DNA of 64,000 bases from Nematopogon swammerdamellus. Taxonomy: Eukaryota > Arthropoda > Insecta > Lepidoptera > Adelidae. Positions 52,816 to 64,000 of this stretch are shown in pieces. The stretch lies in the NCBI GenBank assembly GCA_946902875.1, contig OX336338.1, positions 11,027,971 through 11,091,970 of the forward strand, written 5' to 3'. Each line of letters opens with the position of its first letter. The first letter of the stretch is position 1. The notes beneath the pieces are model-generated. The model was not told where the DNA came from, did not search any database, and saw nothing but the letters and a program-made list of their open reading frames with translations. Made by a program: the position numbers and the translations under genes.

Positions 52816-53359
52816 AAAGATGTACATCTTATATAAACGGAAGAGTATGTCTGAATGTCTGTCTGATTGAGGTAAACTCCGGAGCCACTGAACCGATTTT
52901 GATGTGGGTTTCACCAAAACCATATAAGCTATATATCATCACGATTTGATACTACGCGCCTGACCAGTGAACAAAAATAAGAGACAATTCGGCAAAAGTA
53001 CTCACTCGCGCAAATCAATATTTAATACACTGGGTTAATAGTTTCAGTTATAGGACGCAAAGTCGTTTTATATCCTGAAATGAAAAAATAAATGTTCTGC
53101 GAAGTTTCTGGCCGGTTCTTCTTCGTGGGTGTAATCGAACCGGATCAAACAAATTGTGACAAGTTCGAGTGCAGTCTCACTGCCATATGAATGATCAATA
53201 AACAATACAATACAATACATACAATGAAGAGCAGTGTACTGAAACTAGTGTAGTTATTAACAAGTCCAACTAGGTATATAAACACAAAGCATAAATAAAC
53301 GTTTGTAATTTGTTTTCGTTTCCTTTTCAGACAATGGGTGAGAAAATTTTGGCCGATCG

Positions 53360-53575
53360 TTAGAAGAACCTAGGTATTAAAGTGTTCACTTCCCGTGACC
53401 ATATTCGTGCCATCCACTCATTGATAGCTTTCTTACCTGTGTGGGAAAAACCATCGACGATGGGAAAATTGTGATCGCCGCCGCATAGAATCATAGCATC
53501 ATCCATCAACCATGACATAAATTTGTCATCCTGCGAGTAAACAGTGACTTCTTCCGTTACATCATTCGTTACATT
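53360..53575 (-). CDS. Unassigned coding-like segment (71 codons)
   Basis: Open between TAA codons: NVTNDVTEEVTVYSQDDKFM, SWLMDDAMILCGGDHNFPIV, DGFSHTGKKAINEWMARIWS, REVNTLIPRFF. Within it TACTCGCAG/GATGAC and CACACAG/GTAAGA form good acceptor and donor sites, so it may also be a 90-odd-nt exon of a minus-strand gene. Composition looks proteinaceous, with no repeats. I do not recognise a family; a decayed mobile-element domain is possible. Confidence 0.35.
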   Translation of the reverse strand, partial: NVTNDVTEEVTVYSQDDKFMSWLMDDAMILCGGDHNFPIVDGFSHTGKKAINEWMARIWSREVNTLIPRFF

Positions 53576-54489
53576 TTATATTACGTTGTGAGAAGTTAAG
53601 TAAAAAGCAGAAGCAGTTTTCTAAGTAGTTGACTAAGAAGTCGGCGATGTCCTGTCCACACTGAAAACACTAGTTTTAACTATAACGTATGTATATGAGT
53701 CGAGTACCTACATACATGATTTGTATTGTTAACTTAACTTCCCTTTGGATGGACTAGCCTTTGGATTGTCGGCTAAGAACGCGCAGACGAGACGTTACGA
53801 CTAAACATTTAGTTGGATACGAATACCTAGTTCGTGTGCCGGAGCTCTTACTTATACATAACATACCGAGTGTCAAATATAGACCACTTTACTGAGTTCA
53901 AGTCGACTTTTTACCCGACTACGGCGAAGCCTAAAGAAGGCTTATGATTTTGGCAGCGTATGTATGTATGTATGCATATATGTGTTTTCGTTTGTTTCCT
54001 CACATAGCCTGAACTACTTAAGGAAGGCTCAGCAGTATCAAAAATAGTTTTTTTCCAGATTGCTGTTTCTCATAAACTACTTGTGAATTTGAAGGGCGTG
54101 AGTGCAGAATCATTGAATCCAAAAATATTAAAAACGTAGGCGTAATCTATAAATGCACCTAATAAAATTGTAAAGACAAAAACCATTTTACATTGAATAT
54201 ATTTAAAAAAAAATTGAATATATTTTAAAAAAAAAAACAGCCACAAAATAGGCAACTGAGTGACTGTTAGAACAGTTTATAAAATGTATGTCTGTCTGTG
54301 TGCACATCACACAAAACCACTGAACGGGATTTGACGAAACGTTGTATAGTGACAGTGTATATCCCGGAATACTGCACAAATAGTTAAACACATAATTTAT
54401 TGTGTAAGTATTTTTGCTTTCAGTAGCATAACATATTTTTAGAAAGATGTATTGAAATATTTGTTATTGAAATAGTATCTAATTAATGT

Positions 54490-54823
54490 TACTAAGGGCG
54501 AGGGCAAAAGCCGAGCTGCGTTCAGGTAAACGATTTATCTCCATGAAAGTAAGGTAGGTACTTAAATGACTTGCTTTCTTTGCTTGAGAACGCAGCTCGG
54601 CAAGCAGCTCGGCCTTGGGCCTCGTCCTTAGTTACTTACTTTCTTCGAGAAGGTTTATTGTTACCCTGAACGCAGCTCGGCCTTCGGCCTTGCCCTTAGT
54701 TACTTACTTTCTTTGAGAATGTTTATTTTTTACGTGAACGGAGCCTGACCTTCGGCCTCGCCCTTAGTTACTTGCTTTATTCGAGAAGGTTTATATTTAC
54801 CTGAACGCAGCTCGGCCTTCTTT
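54490..54823 (+). repeat. Tandem repeat of 67-80 bp units
   Basis: Units starting GAACGCAGCTCGGCC lie at 54588, 54668, 54736 (variant) and 54803, each followed by TTCGGCCTCGCCCTTAGTTA, CTTACTTTCTTCGAGAAGG. An inverted unit (AGCCGAGCTGCGTTC) sits at the left end, near 54509. Confidence 0.8.
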
Positions 54824-55250
54824 TTAGGGTTCCGTATCCGGTACGTGACACTATTACTAAGCCTACGCCGTCTGTCTGTCTGACTGTCCGTCCGTCCGTC
54901 CCTCCGTCTGACGGTCTGTCTGTCCGAGGGCTGTGTCTCTCTTGAACCGTAATAGGTAGCCCGTTGAAATTTTCACAGAATATGTGTTATTATTATGGCC
55001 GATATAACAACAAATAATAAAAATAAGAAAAAGTAAAAAATTCACCGGGGTTCCCATAGAAGAAACCAAAAAGTGTATGCGCGCGCGTCATCTACCGAAT
55101 AGAGTGTGAACCATTTTAACTAATCATGACATTCAACTATTATGAAGCATTTCATAACACGCCATAGAAGGCGTGAGTGGCGCTAACCATGAAATCGCAA
55201 TTCGGTACCCTCGGTGCGCGAGCTCGACTCGCACTTGGCCGGTTTTTACT
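54824..55250 (-). repeat. Dispersed repeat, full-length, minus orientation
   Basis: Starts TTTTTAGGGTTCCGTATCCG and ends CTCGACTCGCACTTGGCCGG. It matches 15375..15775 throughout, including GCGCCA-type CATCTACCGAA and GCGTGAGTGGCGC parts. Confidence 0.9.
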
Positions 55251-55899
55251 TAGTTACTCTCTTCTTTTGAAATACGAATTTAACGCGAGCGAAGCCGCTG
55301 GCAAAAGCTAGTATTTAATTAAAGTAATAAATAACACTCTGTTGTTCGGGAAGGAGTAGAGCCCGATGGCAACAAAATTTTCTCTCCTTATTTCCTTCTT
55401 TTTTCGTAGTCGGGTTTAACAAAATGTTTATTTTTGTAGTTGATATATCGAGCAAGGCGTAGGTGGTTCACGGGGCTGCCTGCTGTCCCACGCAGGTAGG
55501 TACTCGTAGGCAAGTTTGCCTTGCACTCGGCAAACATTGTATGTGCGCTTAGCGCATTCGTTCGTTCGTAGCACGTAGAATACTGACCTTGCTTCAGATA
55601 ATATTGTTAGCCGGTTTTTACAGCGGCTTCGCTCGCGAGAAGTAGGATTTGAAAAACATTTTGTATAATCGCACGGCACGGCACTTCAACTGCCACTATG
55701 CAAAACATCAAGTAGGTTTTGACGTGATAACGTCACGTCTTATAAATTGATGAACACCGGCTGCACGCACGAAAAAATGTCACGTTCCATCTGAGCCTGT
55801 GTGTGCAAGCGAGAGCGCGTAACAAGCGATAGAGAGGCACAATCGGCCCAAGCTGGAAGCGAACCAAGGGAATACGATATTCGTTTGGTCGTTTATGTG

Positions 55900-55963
55900 A
55901 TTTCGTAGCTCAGTGGTAAGAGTGTAGTTGTATTTTTTGACCATGGGTTCGAATCCCTCAAAT
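55900..55963 (+). tRNA. tRNA-like pseudogene
   Basis: TAGCTCAGTGGTAAGAGTG (A box) and GGGTTCGAATCCC (B box) sit at tRNA spacing and are followed by long T runs (Pol III stop). The acceptor and anticodon stems do not pair, so it is most likely a degenerate tRNA or SINE head rather than a working gene. Confidence 0.3.
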
Positions 55964-56249
55964 TTTTTTTTCTTTTTTTTTCTTTTTTATGTTTACTTTA
56001 ATTAGGTTAATTTAATGTTACGGTGATTAAATTTTTTAGATTAAATTAACTAATTTTGAAAGACCTATGCCGTATTTTTTTACTTTACGTTCCGGAGTAA
56101 TCACTTCGGACAGCGCGTGTGACAGACCGACGGACGGACAGACAATTAAGTATTTTTATAAGGGTTCCTGCAAGCGACGGACAAGACAACTCGGACTCGG
56201 ACATAGCGCGTGGAGTGTTCGATCTGCAATTTCTTCGAAATGCTAAACT

Positions 56250-56870
56250 TTAAGCTCCGGCCACACTTGCGCGACCAAAGCGTCTGCGAAGCGGGAGCGT
56301 CTGTGGAGCGTCTACAACGCGAACTAGGCGTGCACACCTGCGCGACTACGGCGCGAATCTCCATACACTTGACGCGCGCGTCCCGCTCTGCTGACGCGCG
56401 CGTCCCGCTCTGTCGACGCGCGTGTCCCGCGTTGTGGCCGCGTGATCTTCATTTGTGAATAGTAAACAAAAAAAAAAGAATAGTAAACGAATTTAAACTT
56501 AATAAGATTTATTTACTTACCATCCATTTCAAACACCTGACCGATTGAATCCCATATCTTATCTTTTTTTCTGATTTTTTTGTACCCAGGATCTTTCAAA
56601 TCATAATAAAATACGACGTTCTCTCACTTTTTCAATGAACATCTCTGTAGTATCTTCCGTTCTAGACATCGTGAAAATTAAAATACACAAAGCAAGTATA
56701 CACACGTCTGACCCCTTGACGCGCGCGTCCCGCTCCGCGGACGCTGTCGTCCCGCGTTCTGGTCGCGTAGGTGTGCACGGCGCCATATAGATACATGGGC
56801 AGCGTCCGCCAAGCGACTGACGCTCCCGCTTCGCAGACGCTTTGGTCGCGCAGGTCTGGCCGGAGCTTTA
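56250..56870. mobile_element. GC-rich MITE with about 55-bp TIRs and TTA duplication
   Basis: AGCTCCGGCCACACTTGCGC and CGACCAAAGCGTCTGCG at the left return inverted as CGCAGACGCTTTGGTCGCGC, AGGTCTGGCCGGAGCT at the right. TTA (or CTTTA) is repeated on both sides. A TWA duplication suggests PIF/Harbinger. The interior repeats GACGCGCGCGTCCCGCTC several times. No transposase. Confidence 0.8.
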
Positions 56871-58983
56871 CAATGTTGACGTGAAGATTCACTTGGTTTT
56901 ATTTAGATAAATTTAGGAATAATGGAGTGGGATTAACATTTTTTTACTTTTTAAATCAAACAACAAAAAACAATACATATGACGGTTTTCACTAGGTAGG
57001 TAGCTTTCATTAGAAATGACATTCGATGGGGTGGATGGACGTGGAATTCTCTTCATTTTTTCAAAATATATTTAACCTGAAATATATTAACAATAATTAT
57101 TACATAAGTATTGCAATTATTTCTTCATAGGTACCTAATACCACAGCATTGTGCCATAATAAGCTATAAATATGCCAAATATCTCTACCTCGTGCCGTTT
57201 GGCTCTGGAAGCTTGTGACAGATAGACAGACATACCTACACCGGGGTGAGACCATAAGTGTTCTGTTTTTCCAATTTTGGTATACGGAACACTAAAGCAT
57301 ACAGTTCAGACGACGACAGCGCTAAACAATGAGCAGCAGGAAAAAAATTATAGCTATTTAGTTTAGATCACATTTTATTGTTTAGTTTTTTTTGGGTGGG
57401 TGGGTTGCATTATAAGCAGGTACCATACGTTCCTGCTGGATCTGAATGGATCCACTATGTGATGGTAAAAAAAACGTTGCGTGACTCCGACTTCCTCGTG
57501 TCGATCTGAACGGCAACCTAATAATAATAATGAAGCAGACAAGGGAAGGAAGTGTATGTAGGTACATACTGACTGCAGTACTGGAGGCAGGTAGTCGGGC
57601 ACCTGCCCGCGCGCCGCGGAGGCAGTCGCGGCGCGGAGTCGCGGCGGCGGCGCGGCGGAGGGGGAGAGTACGGCACGAATCCCTCGAAGATCACCGATAG
57701 GGTTTCCGCTTCAAAGCCCGGTCATTGCTGAACGCTACAGAGATCAAAATAGCTGGACTGCTTTTCCGTTTCGTGACCAATCTCTATAATGTAAGTATAA
57801 TATGTACTGTGCTAGGCACCAAACCGGTTAAACATATAATAAGCTGAACTCAAATCCAGAAACTCGTCTGCAGTTTACAAGACCACGGAGTAGACACTAG
57901 ACATCGTACGATTTGTTATTATGTGAGCTACCTATGGATAGTGGATCGTAGGCCAAGAGGCAAACTGATTTATTTAGTACCTACTAACTTATGTACCAAA
58001 TTATGATTTGTTTTTATTAAGAGTTTAATCATCTTTTCCGCTAGTCGCGGATACCTTGTTTGTTTACAAGCATGACATCACAGAAGCCACTTTATTTGCA
58101 TTTTAGTTTTTGACGTCTTTAAATTTGCTTCCATAGTGGGAGCCAATCCAGAAAACTGATGATAACAAAATCGGGGGATACGGTTTGGTGTTGTAGCTTC
58201 ATAACTACCATGTACATCCAAAATTTAATTACACCACTCGATAGTTAATCAAAGAATACGTACCTACACGTATTCACGTAAAACACGCGGCCGTGTCCAT
58301 GACTCCACGACACAGCCACACCCCGATTTTTTCAAGACAACGCGTGTATGAAGCGTTTGCTACCTATAATGTTTTCCTTGCATTTTATTATACCTGAATT
58401 ACACCCGGATATCATGTTCCTTGGGTTTGAGTTAGTCACACATTTTCAGATTTGGTTTAGACTCGGTACAATAACTGACCACTTGTCCGTTTTTTTCCGG
58501 CTTCTTATTCACAGTGGTTTTAACTGACTACGTCGAAACCAAAAGGAAGATTTATTTATATTATTTGATCGCGAAGGAATTTTCGCTTTAGCCTTCGTGC
58601 TCGGCGACACGGCGCGGAGGAGGCGGAGGCGGCGCGGCGGCGGGGGGCAGGGGCGGGGCGGCGGCCACGCGCCGGTCAATGCCTTCCTCTTTGTCTTACC
58701 TTACCGCGGAGGACGGCCTTCGAAGCCTGCTTTTCGCCCGCTTCCAGATAAAGAACTGTCTTCATTTTAGAAACGTCTTCCGGTACATCATCATTGCTCG
58801 CTGATAACTCGAGAACATTTTAACTGATGACAAATTATCACAAAAATATGTTCAACCGAAAGGTTCGCATTTTAATTAAAATTCATAATAACATAAAACA
58901 TTTAAAATATTCACCAGATTAATAACAAAATATGTAGGTCCTACCTAAAGATAGTCCTACCTATGTATATTTTTACAGAAATA

Positions 58984-59215
58984 TAAATACACTAGCTATG
59001 CCCGCGGCTCCGCCCGCTCTCATATTTAACTTCTCTGCTAACCTCATAGTCATAAGCCATTTAGCGTGATAGTAAGTAGCCTATAGTTGATGGGAAGAAT
59101 CAAGCTATCCGTAGATTTTTTTTATTAAAATCGGTTCAGTGGTTCTCGAGTTATAAGCGGACAGACAGACATACAGAAAGCAGACGTTGGATTTTATTAA
59201 AGGTATAATAAGGAA
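58984..59215 (+). repeat. ACTAGCT..GCCCGCGGCT repeat, near full length
   Basis: ACACTAGCTATGCCCGCGGC, AGTAGCCTATAGTTGATGGG, AAAATCGGTTCAGTGGTTCT, CGAGTTATAAGCGGACAGAC, TTTTATTAAAGGTATAATAA. Confidence 0.85.
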
Positions 59216-59584
59216 GTATATAGTTTATGTATGGAACAAACGTGATTCAAATATAATAATAATGCAAGCAAATGAAAACAAAGTCTAATAATAATTTTAT
59301 TCCGCATCAAAGAAATTATTAATAAAAACCGTCCAAGTGTGAGTCCGACTCGCGCAACGAGGTTTCCACATGAAAAACACAATGTTTGGTGTGTCTGTCT
59401 GTGGCATCGTAGCTCCCAAACGGATGGACCGATTTGGATGCGGTTTTTTTTATTAGAAAGCTGGTTTAATCAGGATGATTGTTAGCTATGTTTGTAATTA
59501 CGTAAGCAATTAATTAAGTAATAAAAAAATTTATCGTCTTAAAAAGTGGACCAATTTGCATGCAGTTTTTTTTAAAAGCTTGAA

Positions 59585-59790
59585 ATAAAAGTTAAAATAC
59601 AAATTTAAAAAAAAATACAAATTTAAAAATCCAAAATAATTTTCGTTTGCGTACGTTAGTAGTCGGGGGAACGCTACGTAAATAAAATATAAAAACTCAG
59701 AGCAGCGCGGGAATTTACTTAGCGGTCCCCCGACTCCTTTAAGTAAGTAAACGGAAATTATTTTTTACTTTGAATTTTTTTGTAATTTAC
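59585..59790. repeat. Palindromic AT/GC element, copy 1
   Basis: AAAATAATTTTCGTTTGCGT, GTAGTCGGGGGAACGCTACG and CTCAGAGCAGCGCGGGAATT, followed by a looser inverted CCCCCGACTCCTTTAAG...AACGGAAATTA. Related to 60197..60525. Confidence 0.8.
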
Positions 59791-59807
59791 CTTTTTTCTA
59801 TTTTTTA

Positions 59808-59980
59808 TTATGTGTTGATATATCGGCCATACATAACATAATAAATAACACATATCCTGTGAAAATGTCAACCGGCTAGCTATTACTTACGGTTTCAAAG
59901 GCAGATATAGCAGTAGGACAGACATACATACAGACAGACGATGTAGGCTTCCGTACGGACGGGGTACGGAAACCTAAACA
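59808..59980 (+). repeat. Dispersed repeat, 3' half
   Basis: GTTGATATATCGGCCATACA, AAAATGTCAACCGGCTAGC, CAGACATACATACAGACAGA, GGGGTACGGAAACCTAAAC. A 5' fragment (CCGTCCAAGTGTGAGTCCGA) is at 59322..59385, separated by the palindromic element. Confidence 0.8.
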
Positions 59981-60196
59981 TAATAAAACCGGTAAAATGT
60001 GACGCAAAGAATCAATAGTTGATGCGACCGCAAATAAATGTAGGTAGATATGTACTCAGGGGCAGTTGCTCATCGACAATCTTACAGATGACGTGAGTAC
60101 TTACCGAAAGGTAGGTATTTATTTAGCCGACAAGAGAAGCTGTCACCGATTATCAGTTATCACCAAACAATAATAATAATAAAAGTTAAAATACAA

Positions 60197-60553
60197 ATAA
60201 AAAAAAAAATACAAATTTAAAAATCCAAAATAATTTTCGTTTGCGTACGTTAGTAGTCGGGGGAACGCTACGTAAATAATATATAAAACTCAGAGCAGCG
60301 CGGGAATTTACTTAGCTTACTTAATTACCGCCTCCCGCCGCCGCGGCGGCGGGAGGCGGACCTCCAAGCACGCCGGCGGGTGCAGGCCGGGGCAGTCGGG
60401 GGACCGCTAAGTAAATTCCCGCGCTGCTCTGAGTTTTTATATTTTATTTACGTAGCGTTCCCCCGACTACTAACGTACGCAAACGAAAATTATTTTGGAT
60501 TTTTAAATTTGTATTTTTTTTTAAATTATTCTCGCCGGCGCGCCGGCGAGAAT
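60197..60553. repeat. Nested palindromes: 120-bp arms, 32-bp and 26-bp perfect GC palindromes
   Basis: Arms 60197..60316 and 60406..60525 are complementary (copy 2 of the element at 59585). The loop contains a perfect 32-bp palindrome at 60328..60359 (CCGCCTCCCGCCGCCG and complement). Immediately outside the right arm is a perfect 26-bp palindrome at 60528..60553 (ATTCTCGCCGGCG and complement). Confidence 0.9.
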
Positions 60554-60662
60554 ACCGTTTTTTGTTTTTGTCTGTTTGTATTAATTTTGTATAGGTATTT
60601 TATTTTATAATTATATAAAATTAATGTAAATATGTAACAAAAAGCGTGAAAATAAAAACATA

Positions 60663-60772
60663 ATAATACACTTTATGCCACTTGATTTAAGGCAACGGTT
60701 GACTTATTGCCTTAGTCAATTTCTTCCAGCCAACCCGGTGGTCGTACAGTTTTACCTGGAATCCGAACCTGG
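60663..60772 (+). repeat. Retroelement 3' end, second copy
   Basis: AATACACTTTATGCCACTTG, GACTTATTGCCTTAGTCAAT, TTCTTCCAGCCAACCC: matches 41857..41960. Confidence 0.7.
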
Positions 60773-61457
60773 TGAAGGAATGAAAGTATTTTTTTTTAAA
60801 TCAGAAAAACTCAATCGTAGGTAACTAAACACGCCACCGACCGGATTCGAAACTCGGACCTCTCGCAGGTGAAGCCGACGACGAGACGCGACGACGACGA
60901 CGACGACGCCCAGGACCACTCGGCTCGGCCACCCGCCCCGGTCAACAACATCAACATTACAGTCAGGTGGTAACACTAACGCCTTTTATAGATAGGGAGT
61001 CACAATTATTCTAAGCGTGTTGTCATTCAACAACTTAACCTAACCTACACCAGCACTCAACTATTTGAAATAAGACAAATTTTAAATAAAATATTCTTCA
61101 AAGAAAGTCACATGGTTCTAATTTTAGTAGGACTGAGGAACCTTTTTAAAATTAAATAGATTTGAGATGAATCAAGTGATTTAAAACTTTGTCATTCATA
61201 TAATCAATAGATAGATAGGTAACTACTTATTTGAATTTTATTTTAAATAGGCACATACGAAAGTTTTAACGTTTAATATTGTCAATAAATTATTTAGTAC
61301 CTATATTAAAAAAATACACATTTATTTTAAAAGATAGTAGTTAGTCATGCTATGTTTTTAATAAAGATATTTACAAGTGCGATGAAGATATTGACAAAGT
61401 GTCAAGTGATGTTATGGTGATGGATGACGCATGATGATAAATAAATAAATAAAAAAT

Positions 61458-61960
61458 GCCAGTCCATAACATCTTGGTCATCTAGGTGCCATGTCAGTGT
61501 TTTCCTTTGCTCGTGCCGGCTACAGTAAACTGGACGGAAAACACGAACTATGTATTTACATACCCGTTTCAACCGAACTTTCATTCAGTGCGGTGGTACC
61601 TACTGGGTTCCACATTCAAATACATACATATACATATCACACACGCTGAATCCCGACAATCGGGGTAAGCGGAGTAATCGGTGTTGTGCTGCAAGAACTC
61701 TCGTAAATTACAGCACAACACCGACCACCACGTTTCGCAAAGTATTCGAACAAGATTCAATCGATCAAGCAGCAAGTAAGGCACGAAGACCCACCTGCTG
61801 CATGACTCGGTGGAAGTACCATGCCAAGGTGAGAGGTGGCGAACCCGTCGCCCTTTAGCACGGCATCTTGTCCTTATCCCTTAGTCGCCTTTTACAACAT
61901 GCACGGGGAGAGATGCAGTGGGGCTATTCTTTTTAAGTACCGGGCCCACACGGTACTCCA
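61458..61960 (-). repeat. SINE (head type 2) interrupted by the CGACAATCGGGG repeat
   Basis: Body at 61458..61610 (CATGTCAGTGTTTTCC, CAGTGCGGTGGTACC) and head at 61865..61960 (CCCTTAGTCGCCTTTTACAA, CACGGGGAGAGATGCAGTGG, CCACACGGTAC). Between them is a copy of the repeat at 40490..40640 and some unmatched sequence. Confidence 0.75.
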
Positions 61961-62244
61961 CATTCCACATTCAAACTCATTCATAATGACAATGCCATCT
62001 GTCATCCGTCATAATCAGCAGATCATCACTTGGCACCTTGTCAATATCTTCATCATACCTGTAAATATCTATAATTACTTAGCACTGATGACGACTATCG
62101 AAATATCTGTTAAAATAAATGTGCATTTTGAAATGTTTAATATTGTGACTTTAATAACTAAAAACCTTAAGGATTCGCTCTAAAATTCGTTAGCACTGCA
62201 CATGATAATGACATGACACTGAGATGCACAATTAATAAACGGAG

Positions 62245-62545
62245 TTGCTATTCAAAGTAGCACGAACGAGGAACGTACGGTCGCAGCGTCCGGTGTTGAC
62301 GTGCGCGCGCGGGCCGCGGGCGTACCATTACCGCACGCACGCTCAACTCAACTACTGTCATACTACTGCCCGCCGCCCGTGTCGTGTCGGCCCGTCCCGT
62401 CTGCCTAATCTGACCGACACGACACCGTGCAGCCGCCTCCGCAACCTCCGCGCCGCGCCGCCCCGCACCACGCCCCGCCTCCCCGCGCCGTGCCGCGGCG
62501 AAGGGGAGTGGAGGCGGAGGCGGCGGCGGTCGACGCATCTCTCTC
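62245..62545. promoter_or_regulatory. CpG-rich island, possible distal promoter or 5' exon
   Basis: About 300 bp of CG-dense sequence with open Arg/Pro/Ala-rich frames on both strands, as composition predicts. On the minus strand an initiator-like CTCAGTGTCATG follows at about 62220. If used, it would transcribe toward Fhos. Similar smaller islands occur at 57590..57675, 58595..58690 and 41150..41280. Function is inferred from composition only. Confidence 0.25.
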
Positions 62546-63433
62546 GATGATATAGTGTTGCTATTCTGGAACCTGTTGCCTGCTGCCTGTCTGTGGGATG
62601 ATCAACGCCTGTCGAGCAACTTTTTGTAAAATTTACGATGCCGAAACAAAAATAAAAAAATTTAAATGAGCGGGCTCACTGGTGTCCGAGTCGTAGGTGT
62701 TTACGTGAAAGGTGAAAGTTACCATCTCCGAATTATTTCTGTTATTTATTTGTGACACTGGCAGTTGACAGCTCAAACTGCTGAACAATCGTCCCGTTTC
62801 GTTTCCGACACGCACCCGTAAGTAGCTCCCGATTAAGATTTTCAACTGGCAGTACCTAGGACCTTCTAAGTCCGACCGCGCCCGGTGTGCTTAAAACCCA
62901 GTATAAATATAAATCCATAGTACCACAAAGGCTGACATGTCTATCTGAAAAGGTCATGAAAAGGCTGACACGACATGTTCTATAATTTGTTATGAATTCG
63001 GTAAGTAATTATATTTCACCGCAAGTTTGGGGAAATTCTCTGGACACTCGACGGACAGGTAACACTGAAACGAGTAGCTATACGCTCTTGCACCGATCGA
63101 ATCCACCGATACCGAAGCACAGATCGAAGGCTCTATTCAGCTTGTTATTCACCCGATGCGTTGAAGCGAGAGAACCATTTTGCTTTATTGTTGACCGGCA
63201 CTGTTGCGAAAGAGACAGACGCCCACACAAACGTCAAAGCAAACCGGTCCCTCGAGTCTAACTATACTTGGTATATATAAATAAAAATACACATAAGTTT
63301 GTTACAATTTTGTGGTTTGGTTTTTTTGCAACACTAGAAAGATAGCACTCCATTATTAACAGTACCAAGCATAGAATGTTATCCTATGTGATGTTATTAT
63401 CATCACGCCACCACTCGTCATCACCAGCATCAT

Positions 63434-63750
63434 GTCAGCCTCGGTCGACTGTCGTTCGTGATCATAAGCACACCTGGGCGCGGTCAGAATGGATGAATGA
63501 CCGCTCGACGACCGATGGAGACTGACCGTGGTTCGGATTCCACATAAACTGTACCTAGGTCCCTTCCTTTCTTACCTTACTGTGTGGTTGTGTAGTGCAC
63601 CCGCCCGGGTTGGACCACCGCACTGAACGAAGTGAGGTCGGTTGAAACGGCTATATAAATAGTTCATGTTTTCCGTCCAGTTCAGTGTAGCCGGCACGAC
63701 CGAAGGGAAGCACTGACATGGCACCTAGTTCACCAAGGTGTCATGGGATG
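63434..63750 (+). repeat. SINE with 5S/tRNA-type head, plus orientation
   Basis: AGCCTCGGTCGACTGTCGTT, CTGGGCGCGGTCAGAATGGA, CCGTGGTTCGGATTCCAC, body with CGCCCGGGTTGGACCACC, and GGCACCTAGTTCACCAAGGT; followed by an (AAAGTC)n tail at 63751..63775. Confidence 0.88.
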
Positions 63751-64000
63751 TCAAAGTCAAAAGTCAAAGTCAAAGTTCTACAAACAACAAATGCACGATC
63801 TCGCGGGTACAGTATAGGCACTATTTTCATGCATTTTTGTTTTTTATAAAGCACCTGTATGGTTTAGTTTCATGAATTCGGGGAAAGTTCCCCGTGCGCT
63901 TTCACGTTCGAAAAAATTATTATATTTTTGGGCCAAAATGTATGTGAATCTGTCCGTGAGAGTTTATTTGGTGAAAATCGGACGAGACTTTTCACGCTAT

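Noticed and set aside
55900..55963. Functional tRNA gene
   Set aside because: A and B boxes are good, but acceptor and anticodon stems do not pair and no sensible anticodon can be placed; kept only as a tRNA-like pseudogene.
62245..62550. Overlapping 101- and 96-aa frames
   Set aside because: Both strands are open over a CpG island; composition (Arg, Pro, Ala) is what GC-rich DNA gives by chance.

Overview
The window is nuclear DNA of a lepidopteran insect, most likely a moth. The signs are AT-rich sequence full of TAGGTACCTA-type words, several dispersed repeat families typical of Lepidoptera (the CCGGCCAAGTGCGAGTCG...GTACGGAACCCTAAAAA family, the ACTAGCTTTTGCCCGCGGCTTCGC family and the AACCGACTTCCAAAAAAGGAGG family), decayed non-LTR retrotransposons, and an interstitial run of the insect telomere unit (CCTAA/TTAGG).

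One large protein gene is certain: the minus-strand formin Fhos/FHOD, running from about 36.7 kb down to the left edge. I could assemble 15 coding exons with matching splice phases (36680 to 314; 3,560 coding nt, 1,186 codons plus two bases). They cover the N-terminal GTPase-binding domain, the armadillo-type DID, a variable Asn-Gly-rich and basic linker, a short FH1, the complete FH2 and the start of the DAD. The last exon or exons (end of the DAD, stop, 3' UTR) lie beyond position 1. A further long minus-strand exon (10634..11292) ends in a strong donor whose phase fits exon 3, so it is probably an alternative first exon giving a FHOD isoform without the GBD.

Region by region: 0.3-8.7 kb is the compact exon-dense part (exons 4-15); 8.7-24 kb holds exons 2-3, the alternative exon and a repeat-choked intron (hAT-like MITEs, a three-part tandem array, a 189-bp inverted repeat); 24-36.5 kb is the first intron, with an internally deleted piggyBac element, SINEs and a 147-bp-arm foldback element; 36.7-64 kb lies upstream of the exon 1 start codon and has no protein gene I can confirm, only LINE remnants, SINEs, palindromic elements, MITEs and GC-rich islands that may be distal promoters or 5' exons.

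The most interesting non-genic material is a SINE family whose head joins tRNA-like promoter boxes to a 5S-rRNA-like segment and which also occurs with a quite different head; a palindromic element holding five telomeric units; and three unassigned coding-looking segments (16165..16505 minus, 33593..33868 plus, 53360..53575 minus).
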